64,000 bases of DNA from Tachypleus tridentatus (taxonomy: Eukaryota; Arthropoda; Merostomata; Xiphosura; Limulidae). Below, piece after piece: positions 48,401 through 60,400 of the stretch. The stretch lies in assembly GCF_004210375.1 (NCBI RefSeq), contig NW_027467782.1:25709276-25773275 (forward strand), given 5' to 3'. Under the pieces are notes generated by a model, which saw only the letters and a program-made list of their open reading frames with translations, ran no database searches and was not told the DNA's origin. The position numbers and the translations under genes are program-made. Each line of letters begins with the position of its first letter. The first letter of the stretch is position 1.

Positions 48401-51400
48401 AAGTCTATGGATATACAACATCATAGAGAACTATTGGCAGCTTGTAAAGAGAAGCTGTGTGCGTGCTAAATGACTCTAATTTCCTAGTGTATGACATCAT
48501 GAACGAATAAGATAGAAAGCCGTAAAATAACTACTTTATAATAACTAATTTACATAAAATTATTCAATTCTTGTAGAGGTGATAAGTAAATTATAAAAAA
48601 AGGAAGAATCTAAGAACTTAAATACTATTAAAATTTGATTCAGTAATTACATTGTGATGCAAAGTTTACTTGTATACATCGATAATAAACTAGTTTAATT
48701 AAATTTTGAATTTAACTCTGTAAAAGGTTGTGACATATGCAGCTTGACCTTCTTGATGTGAAAGGGTTAATGACCTTGTTTTCCTGCCTTGAGTGGGTGC
48801 TCAGGACAAGTTTGTTTGTTTCCAGTATGATATTTACAGCTACTCTCTAGTATTTTCCTTTGAACATCTTTTCAAACTTTGATTTATAAAAATAATGTTT
48901 GAATGTTCCCTAAAGTTATTCTTTTGAGAAAGTTTCTCAAAAATACATGTTTAAAAATGTAAATTTCTTAACACACAGATATGATGTTTTACCTGAACTC
49001 TTGATCATAATGTGTGTTTTTTTTTATATATCACCAGGAACATCCAAGGCCAGAATATTTAGCCAAATTATCAACAGTAAAGAAAAAGAAAGTAAACTTT
49101 ATTACAGGGTAAGAACAGCAGTTATCAATTTATAATAAACATCAAAACAAACATCTGACTTTTTTGTCCAGTTGTCCAGTTTTTTTTATACAAGTCTAGA
49201 TCTATCTGTTGATGATGATTTTGCAATGTTGTAGTTGATTATCAGATTATAAGTTTTATGATGACACTAAAAGTGTTTGGTATTGGTTTTACAACAAAAC
49301 TGTAACTAAATAACTCTATCAAACAAAATTAACAAGCGATGTATCTTTTGTATAAATTCTTTCTTAAAATTATTAAACTTAAAAAAATGCCTTATTCTTC
49401 TTCAAAAATGCAGTTATTTTGAGTAAATGGTCTTCAAAGGTACAATTTTAAAAGGGTGATAAAACACTTTTCTAAAAATAATTCAGTGTAAATGCATTAC
49501 ATGTAGTTTAAAAGACAGCAGAGTATAAAAAATACATGTGAATAACAAAAATTTAAAAGATCTTGGTAGAACATTGTTTGAAATTGAAAGTTTAAAATGT
49601 CAACTTTTATGCTTGTTTCAAATATTCTCATTTAAAGTCCCCGCCTGGCTGCCAGGTGGTTAAGGCTCTCGACTCGTAATTATAATGTGATGGTCAATCC
49701 CATTATTTGTTCGTAAAAGAGTAGCCCAAGGGTTTGTAGTGGGTGGTGATGACTAGCTGCCTTCCCTCTAGTTGTATACTGCTAAATTAGGGACAACTAG
49801 TGCAGATAGCCCTCGTGTAGCTTTGTGTGAAATTTAAAACAAAGCAAATAATTTAAAGTTCATTACATTTATTTTATCCCTTTTTTAAAAAACAAACAAA
49901 CAAGTTAGATGTTCCAATGCCTAAGTTGTGGTTTTATTATCCCCTTCAAAAATAATGTAAATTGAACTTCAGAAGGAATATTACAGTAGTTTTTCATCAG
50001 TTCTGGTTCTTTTTCTAAGGGCATGTGTTTGAACTTTGTTTCTTACGAGTTATGAAAATTTATTACTTAGTTTTTTACTGATGTGTTTTTCTAAATGCTT
50101 CTGTGATGTACACTGTAACAGGTAAACGAACCATGTGTTTCGTTTTGGAAGAGACGAGTACCGTGTACCATATTTTCCTGGTCTGTGGTGTTACTACTTG
50201 TGAGTATTTATTTATGAATTAATTTGAGTATGTAGGTGTGTACACTAAAGCTATGTGAACATTTAAGATTTCAGATTTAAAGAAGAACCAATTTTGAGAA
50301 CAGTGAACTTTAGAAACAGGTTCAGTAGGTAATGAAGACTATTTGACACAGTGATGGTGTTTGGTATTCAGTGGGAATGAGAAATTTATCTGTATACAGG
50401 AATATATGTGTATGTGAACTTTATTATTAAAATTATTAATTTGGGAAGGGGTGTATGGATCATCAGAAAAGTTGAATCAAAATATAAAAATTGTCATTTC
50501 AAGCTGACAACTCGGGACTCTTAAAAGTAAACAAACTATTTTGTCCCCACTAAAATTGATAAGTACTGTAGGCATGGAGTTAATAGAGAGATTTATAATA
50601 ATCTTAAGAAAATAATACAGACATTACTTGCAGCTGTATTTATTTACTTTGTTAGAGCCTTTGGCTATAGGCTTGACAATACAGTCTCTGCATTTTGATT
50701 CATGTTGTTTCTTTATTTTTCTGACAATCTAGAATGAGTTTTAATTATATTGTTACTTAAGATGTTTTTTTTTAATATTCATTAATAGAGAATACATTCT
50801 AAACTTCACAAGTGCATGTGAATTCAATTGAATGTTACATAATTTTTGACAGTTTACTGTTGCTTGTGCTTTATGTTCCACTTATCCACCACATATTAAA
50901 AATAAATGACACATATTCAAGATAAAATAAACATATTTACTGGTATACACCTGTAACATACAAACTGTAAAATTGTTCTCAAAGGACCATTGTGAAGGCA
51001 AAGATTGTATGATCACAAATTTAATGAGTAGCTTCCATCAGCTTGAACTATTATATAACAAAAGATGAACAGTAACAAAGGAATCTCATCAGAATGGAAT
51101 AATGTTTCTTTTAAAAAAATACAACAAAGTTTAGTGCAACATAAACATACACAGTCACATGCTTACTTTGATAGGTTTACATAACAATATGTTTGTTCTT
51201 CAACAGCCTGCTGTGTACAAGTGTTTGTTAGAAAAGGCAACACAAATAATTCTCTCAGTGGCACACTTTGCTAAATTGCTAATTATCAATAACTTTTACT
51301 ACCACTACCTGTTTAAAATTGCAATAGCTATATGAAAGAGTAATATATGCAGTGGTAATAAATACTGAATATGTACTTGTGACTTTTGCTAAGTACAAAA

Positions 51401-54400
51401 AACAGTAGAAAGAATTACCGATGTGATATTGAATAGTAGCATCTGTTATGGTAATCATCCAGTGTCAAACAGCTGTTGAAATGTTGCCAAGGAAATAAAT
51501 TTGAGTAATGATGAACAACAGTGGCTTGAATAACAATATCCATCATCAGAATCGCCTAATTTTGTTGTATCTGTTTCCAATAAAAACACTAGAAAATGCA
51601 CAAGCTGTAGTTTCCAACTAATGCACATACTAGTAAAACACTGGATTTTTTGATGGCTAAAAATGAAGGACTCAGAAAATTTCACAGCATGACATAATTA
51701 AGGATGGGAAGTAAGTTCAAAAGTACTGTCAGTTTCTTGCAGAAATCTCAGTGGAGTCCTGTAACAAAATAAATATCATTTGAAATAATTTTATAGTGGA
51801 ATCAAAATGATTAATTGTGGCTTGAGTTAAGCTGTCAGCAATAGATCTACAGTTTTGTTTGCTTACATTTTTTTTGTGATCTCTATTTGTGGATTTTAAA
51901 TACCTAGTTTTTAATTATCTGCTATGTTGACTTTTTTTTAGTGCACAACAATGAGAAAATATGTGTTTAGAGTGAGACACGACCCCCACTAGGCACGTAT
52001 AAAATTATTCCAGTAGGAAAACAGCCCTTTCAAATAAAACAAGTGTGTTTAAAACGTCTCTTTAAATAAAGATTTGTGTCTTTTGAAGTAATTATTTATC
52101 AAGGTTTTGTGACTTGTTTAACGTGAGTCCAATATGAAAGCAGTCACTGAACAACGTTGTATCTGTTATGCACTTATAACCACGTAAAGCATCTTTCACT
52201 GAAAATTAACTGATTTTTAAGTGAGCATTCCATACAGCATATCTTTCTATGTTGTGGTTGAAAATGCTCAGTCGATTTTGCTGTAGTTTTGTGTAACAAT
52301 AACATGAATAAAAATAACACGATTAAGTAAGGAAATTTTAACTTTGTCTCAACAATCATGTATTTTGCTTATTATCAATCTTTTGGTGGTCCAGTCTATT
52401 TACAAGAAAAGTTTTCAGTGGTGTTTCAAGAATGAGTCTACTTTTAAAGGTTTTTTTCCCAAATGATCAGAGATTACTCAAAGGCTTAAAAGAGACATCC
52501 CAGTACCACAGGTGGTACTGTTTTAGAGTAAGGCTGCATTCTTAAATTAAGATGACTTATAACTTCATGGTCATTGATTTTTGGTTCTATGTTTAAAGAA
52601 AAATTGTTTTTAAAAGATGCATTTTGTAAACTTGGGAGGATTTTTTTATTATTTTCAGTGAATCCAGTTTCCAATTTTTTGCAGTATGGTATACAAAACA
52701 GTTATTTCTCATAATTGTCTCCACGGATAGGTGTACTGTATTTCAAGATGGCTGGTATGGATATTAAAACTCTTATTAAAATAAATTAGAAAACAATGTT
52801 TCACCTTCTTAGGAATCTCAGGCCTTCAGGTTAAGAAAAACAGTTTTAATACCCATACCAGCCATCTTGAGATACATTTTTACTTGATGTGGGTTCCTCA
52901 TCATCATGAAAGAGATATAGTTTTTCTGTTGCTTCACCTTCTTCCAAACTCTTTTCAGTCGATTGCCATACCTACATATCTTGGCAGATTATCTTGAAAC
53001 TTGGTAGGGTCATACTTTGATCCAGTATGTCCAGTAAGTATTTTCATTTTTTTATTTAGGCTTTTTTAAGGGGTCAGATGCCAAACAACCCAAAAATATA
53101 TCTTTTGGGCTCTTGCGTGGTTATATTTACAGCAGTCTGGAAGTCAACTGGCACAAATGTAAATATTCATGAGCTCAATGCAATGACAAACAAAAATAGC
53201 TAGATTTGCCCATTTTGAATCTTTTTTTTTTTTTTTTTTTTTTTTTTGGGGGGGGGGGAGGCAGGAAGAGATCTGAAAAAAGCACAATTTAGAGGTATTT
53301 GTTGATCATTTACTCAGCCATATTTTGACCAATTTACATGGTAGCTGGTAGAAAGATATTTTTGTACAGGTCCCAAACATTGACAAACAAAAAATTGTGA
53401 AATTGCCCATTTTTAGTAATTATAAAATGGGTTAAGATGCCACAGAAAAGCATAACTTTAGAGTTGTTTGATCAGTTGCAGATTTCATGGTTTTTGTTTT
53501 ATCATATCCTGCAAAACAATTTGCTGCCTAGAAAATCTAGGCAAAGACTTAGTGAACCACTCCATAAAAGGACAAATAACCTCCAACTGTGTGAAGAAAT
53601 CTGGACTTTAACTGCCAGACTCCAGTTATAGTTTGCTACAGCAAAGTGTTTTTTTTTAAGTTCCCTAAAACTATTTTAAATTTACATACATATTCTGTGT
53701 TACAGTAGGTCTTGATGCAGTGATTCTTTATAGACTTAAATTATGTTTTGTTCTTTAGATAACAATAGCTATTGCTGCTGTGGTTGGTGTGATTGTTTAC
53801 AGAATATCCATTCAAACTGTTCTGTACTTCACATTGAGTGACAATCAGACACTAACCAGCATGGTATCTCTTACTACCTCTGTGACAGCTGCACTGTTGA
53901 ACCTTGTATGCATCATGACCTTTAACCTGGTAGGTCACTTAAATGAGAAACATTAGGGATATGAAATTCACCTATTTCTAGTTGTGTAAAATGTACTTTT
54001 TATGGCTTTATTGAAGATGATATGGATCAAATACCTGCTTATAGTGATATGTGTATATAAGAGTGTGTGTGTATATATGTATATATATGTATCAAGTACC
54101 TGTTTAAAGTGGCACGTGTGTGTGTATATATATATATATAGTTGTATGTAAGCATATTAGTTTTGTTGTTTATTTATTTTTTACTTTGATTTCTTAATGA
54201 CTAAAAGGAAATGTTATATGTAATTACTTGTAATTTTTTAAGGTCGTTTCTTGTTTTCTGTTCAGCTGTAAATAATGTAATGTTTTTTTTCATGTTTGTA
54301 TTTTCAAGAATGAAATTAATATAGCTTGGAATTTTTTTATGAATGCACCAAAATAACCATAAGAAAATCTTTATATTTTGCGTGCCAGAGAGATTATTAA

Positions 54401-57400
54401 AATAATGACAAACCCTCAGTATTTAAGTTCAGATGCAAGTAACACTACTATATATTTGTTTTGTAAGATCTTCAGTAGTACTTTTCAGTTTTGGCCATTT
54501 CAGCCATGGGGGCATTATAATATGACAGTCAATCCACACTATTCATTGGTAAAAGAGTAGCCTCAGGTGTGGCTGTGAATGGTGATGACTAACTGCCTTC
54601 CCTCTAGTCTTATGCTGCTAAATTAAGGACGTCAAGTGCAGATAGCCTTTGTGTAACTTTGTGCAAACTTCAAAACAAACCAAACCAAATAACTTTTCAG
54701 TTTTTTTATAAACACACCCATCATCATTGAGTGGTCAAATACTAGGCACAGGAATTAGTGTACGTTGATCATGCATTTGTTCTTTTACCTTTGGGCTGGG
54801 CATGTATAAATTTGAATTAGAAAAACTTGATTTAAACTCCAAAAATTACAAGCCAGAGTAAAAAAAAACAAAAGAGAAAGAACACTTAACCAGGGATAAA
54901 ATTACCATATTCATATCACACTGATATCTGAAACATTTTGGTATTGTTTCATTATTTGTATGCTAGGCCTAGTGGTCAGTGTTCTGAACTCTGAACCTGG
55001 GGGTTTATGGTTCTAATCCTGTTGCAGCAAAAATGCCCTTCAACCTTGAGATTATGTGAATGTTGTAAAAGTGATTGTCAAATCCTGTTATTTGATTAGA
55101 GTAACCAAAGAATTGGCAATAGGTGCCATTTCATAGTCTTATCAGTTTAAAGTTAGGGATGGCTAGTGTAGATGTTCTTTCTGAAACAACTGACTAACTA
55201 TTAACCTTTTCTAGATTTATAGAAGAATAGCCACCTTCCTCACTGAATTGGGTGAGTTTTACTTGTTTCTAATTTTGGCAATTCCAAATGAACATAGGTT
55301 ATTTTGTATGTTTTGTTCATCATTTTGAATAACAAAATTTAACCAGAATCTGACTGCAAAAGTTCTTATCCATATTTATTTTAGTGCCAGATAAATACTG
55401 TTACAGTCACACAAAGTTTATCAGAATAATTTATACATCTTGAAAAAACATATACATTTTATTGGTGAATAAATCCAAATTATGCACACTTTTCAAAATA
55501 GAACTTATTTCTTTAAAAAATTAATTTATGCCACATTATGCATGTTATCTGAATTTTTAATTAACTTTTCTGTTTGTACAGAATGTATTAAAATAACATT
55601 AGAAAGTAATTATGTAAAAGTATATTGAACATCACTAACAGCACACTTTATCACTTTACCAGTCTTAGTTTTATTATTGATCAAGTCTGAGTGTTTTGTT
55701 AAATAAACTAGTGGGTCAGTGTGAAACACAGTAAAGTATATTTAGTTGCAATACCATATAGTCTTGTGATCAAAGCAGTGAAAACTGTTCACATTGCTAA
55801 CATATATATGCAGAAATACATGAAAAATTGTATAGTATTTATATAAATATATTTATGATAATTTTAAGGTTAGATGATTATTTGTAACTTTTAATTTGGT
55901 ATTATGTATTTGATTTGATGACAGTTCATGATGAAGAACAGTAAATATCATATACAGTGTACAGGGATACTGAAAAGGAAAACTTGTAAATACACATTTT
56001 TAGAGGCAAGCACAATATGCAAGCAGTGCCATGGATATAGTATTTTTAGTCTTTACATAAACATCAACATGTTAATATGTAACTCAGATTGTCATCCTTT
56101 CTTGATTAGAAATACTTTTCCAGTGTGTTTTATATTTAGCATACAACAGACTTGTACATTCTACTAACAACTTGCAACATCTTGTGTAGATATCCATAAT
56201 AAATTCAGAAATATAGTGAACATTCCATCTGTAATATGGCATTTGTCCAATAAACCGACCCCATGCATTTTATATTAAGGATATATGTGTGTTTCAACAT
56301 AATTTTTTATAAACTTGTGTATGAAGGCTACTAATAAAATAAATTTTAAAATATGGAATTTTATTTTGAGATAAAATCATGTTACAATAAACAATAAAAC
56401 ATCTCTTGTTAATGCAGTCAATTGATGTAGAGATATTACATAAATTGGCTTCAGTACTGCATGTTATATATTTTAAAATTGTCAAAGATTACTAAAAATG
56501 TGTATAAAAATTACCATAAAAGATATTTCCACTGTAAAACTAGAATGTAAAGCTCTTTTTTATGTTACAGTATGGAATGAAGTCAATCATTTTGATTTAA
56601 AATTAACTTGTGTTTCCTAATGATTTGGCTTGAGAAGTAGTTCGTGTTTGCTAATTCATGGAAACTAGTGTATCTAGACCACAACTGTCTTGATCAACAG
56701 TCATTGGTATCCTACTTCTGACAACAACAACAAAAAAATGGTGGAGGCTAAGATAAGGCTTAACATTTATTTAGATCATGGACAAATTAAGAACAATACG
56801 GAAAATTCGTCTTCAGTTCCTATGATTTGTATTTTATTATGACTTCCTCTCCCTCAATACAAAAATATTTGACCGTAGTATTTCTAATTACTCAAAACTA
56901 CATTGCAGAAATATCTTTGCTCCGTGTGACAGCAGCAGAGTCACCTAAAAGCTGGACCTGAACCAGACGTAGAATGATATTTATAACTATGGAAAATAAT
57001 GAATTTTGTAAATAAGAAATAATTCACTTTCAGACAGAAAGATATTTATACTCTAAAGATTTGATTTGAAGAATAGAACTTAATGTTTCACCTAAGAGCT
57101 CTAAAAACCTCTGACATGATGGATGTTAAATGACAAGTTTAATAGTATTATCAATTGGTTGTCATTAGTGTTAAGGTAGTTTATCAAACATTTTTTATTT
57201 ATGTCAACCTTTTTCTGTATGTTAATATTCTTTTTGTAAAATAGTAAATACTGTTCTGAAATATTGTATATAGAAATACATCGCACTCAAAGTGATTATG
57301 AAAATAGTTTGACTTTGAAGATGTACATGTTGAAGTTTGTCAACTACTATTCATCAGTTTTTTACATTGCATTTTTTAAAGGAAGGTGAGTAATTTGTGT

Positions 57401-60400
57401 TAAAATATGAAATGAAGTTGTTTACAAAAAAAGAAACAGTGAACTCAAAATAAATGGTACTAAAAGACAGCTGATAATACATAGTTATAAAAACTAATCT
57501 TTCAAGTTGTTTTGTAGACTAACTTATTACTGTTCATAGAAGTGTTTAAAATCACATGTAACATGATTTTGAAACATTTTAATATCTGCATGTGTAGGTT
57601 GAAGTAGATTAAGTTGTTGAAGCAATGTGCTAAACTGTTGTATTTACCTTTATGTGTTCATTTTTTTCTACTTTTGTTGGTTTTTAGTTTTTAATACAAA
57701 GATATTATTACAATTCATATGTAAGAAAAATGTTTTAAGCAATAAAACAAACTTGTAACACCATAATAAAGGGTATTCCCTTTCAAATTCAGATTATAGG
57801 TAACTAATCAAATATTGAAGCACATTATTTTTTGTTCATTAAAATAAACTTAGCATTATGAGGGCCCTTTATTTATAAATATTGCAGATAAAATTAATGT
57901 TTTAGCTGAATAATATAATTTATTGATGTACAAGTCTAAATATAACAAGCTAAAATGTTTTTTACATTTATTGTGCTTACAGTGAATTAAATGGTCATGG
58001 AAATTTTAATAATAACTTATTGAAATGGCATAGAATTCTTTATTTTTTAAAAATGTCCTAAACTTGTACTTCTTACCCCAATGACACAGCAGTATGTCTG
58101 CAAACTTACATTGGTAGAAACTAGGTTTTGATACTGGTGGTGGGCAGAGTACAGATAACCCATTGTGTAGCTTTGTGCTTAATTACCCACAAACTTGTGG
58201 TTTTACCTTTGAGATTTTAGGAGACTTAAAATGAAAAAGGACAATGGAGAAAGTGTGAATAGTTCATCAATACAGAATTGACTTTTTTAGATTTTATTTT
58301 TATCTTTATGTTACATGTGAAGAAAGTTGTTTATGTTAAAATTTATCTTTTGATGCAACAGGTTTGTTGGGTATCCAGGACATTACAATTCATTGTTTGG
58401 ATATCGACAAGAGGAAGTATGTATAACATTGTCAGTTTTTTTGTTTTATAAAAGTTCAGGTGTTAAACTGTTATTTAAATTTTCTTTTTGTACACAGTTT
58501 ATTCATAGTACTGTATAATAATTCCAAAACATACTTAACATCTGTTGACATTGTAGCTATTTCTCAATATCCAGTGTCATTAGCTGCTCGGTCCAGTGGT
58601 TCTTTGAAGACATTGTGTCGGCTGGTATGTGGAATACTTCTATTACACTCCTATCTTTTTGTTTACATGATCTGGCCAATTTCTCTTCTGATGGTGTCCC
58701 AGTACTTCCTGTATATTTTTTTACCACATCTGCTAGGCTTTTACCAGAAATGAGTATTTTCCTCAATCATATACTCTTTTATTTTTTCAGGGTCCCTTTA
58801 TTTTCATGGTATCTCATTCTGGGGTGAGTGCTTCTGAGGCAAGTATGCTTTCTCTTTTTGACTTGATACTAGCAACTACTTTCACTATAATTACTACCAC
58901 CAGTATGCAACAGGTTCTGTCAAAATGAGGTGCCCTGTAAGATCATTTAGGCACCTACCAGATGATATTATCTTATTATGGATTGCCACTCATGGACATT
59001 CATGAATACAGCTAAAAAGGATCTTGCTAATCTTCATATTGAATAAATTGTGATTGGTTTGCTTTGAAAAAAATGTAGGGAACTTGATTCCCCTATTGCA
59101 CAGTTTCCAGAGCTCTGTTTTTCAGGTCTCCCCAGTGCATTTTAGCACACCAGGCTGTATTAGTGGAGCTTGAGAATCTGTGGCAGACAAGAGGCTTTTC
59201 CACCAAAGTTTTTGAGTGTGTTCAACCACTCTTGGAGAAGAGGGCAAAGTCAGGGGTCCTCCTTCTAGGGTTTCTAGATGTTTTTTTTCATCTTTCAGAA
59301 AGAGTGGCTCCAGCCTTCCTGGGAACCTACTCATAAATTTGGTTCATATTTTGCATACAGTTATCTAGTTGGGGAGTGCAAAACCCTTCTCTTTGATCAG
59401 TGCCAGTTTTGGTTATCATTTATGGAGGTTGGTTCACTATATCATAATTTTGAAACTAAAGCAATTCCATTGTAAGTCCTTGGTTGAGTGCAGGTTCCAC
59501 ATAATTCCAGGGTTAAGTAGAATACACCTTATCCACTTGGTTAGAGACTGAAAACAAATGTTCATAATTCCTTACCAGATGAGTTCTGTTCATTTGTTGA
59601 GTATGACATATGGGATCCCATTATTCCTAGCCTCGGGTGTTACCTTTTGGACTTGTTAAGTGTTGCTTACTTTCGTGTCGTTATTCTGATGGTGCCAAAT
59701 GCAACATTCTGTGGTTACATGTTGGTATCTAAAGTGTGTGTGTATATATACACATATAACATTGTGGTCTGATAACCATAGCCAGCAACATGGGATATAG
59801 GTACTACAACCCCTTAATTTCAACCCTGAGCCATAGAATCTTGGCTGTCTGGTCAGGGGTGGCCTACCTGATGATTATTCATATTCTGTTCTGCCTTTGA
59901 TTTAGGAACAAAGCTCCAAGTGAAGAGCATATTTGTCATAGAGGTAGGGTGTAATTTCCACACTCTTGTACCACTTTTTCTCTTGGTACATTCCTGTTCT
60001 ATACAAATGCTTTGTGTGTGGATCATGCCTGCACTGCCCCCTACACTTTTATCAATGTGAGATTCTAGCTAGAGTGTTGGTGGATGGTAAGTATTATTGG
60101 AAACAATTTTCAGTTTAAGTAAAATGTTAACTTTTATTTTTAGATAACTTTAGAAAATAAGCCTTCTAGAGGCTTTTAATTTCTCAGTAATCTTGTAATT
60201 TTTAAGAAACTAAAACTGGAATGTAATTGCCACTTTTCTGTTCTTTAAGTCATAATAAATAACATCATGTTGTTGTTTGCAGTTTATTATTTATAAAATC
60301 CTACCTTTTATTTACTTTTGCACTACCAAAATAATTAAGACAACTTGCCATTTTCAGACTTTCATTTATATCTCCTGGTAATATTGAAACATGAATGTTG

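Larger units (their letters stand above)
48291..50244. repeat. Segmental duplicate, copy 2 (in correct gene order)
   Basis: Partner of 41838-43754. It is continuous with normal intron sequence on both sides, and its exons fit between 47384 and 53759, so this is the native location. Confidence 0.95.
50245..53758. other. Anoctamin intron before helix 3-4 exon
   Basis: Apart from the Penelope-like ends at 52738-52876 and the homopolymer at 53222-53258, no feature was recognised. Confidence 0.5.

Noticed and set aside
58557..59334. Opposite-strand frames at 58557-58766 and 59122-59334
   Set aside because: They look less random than neighbours but carry no motif; possible repeat remnant only, so not called as genes.
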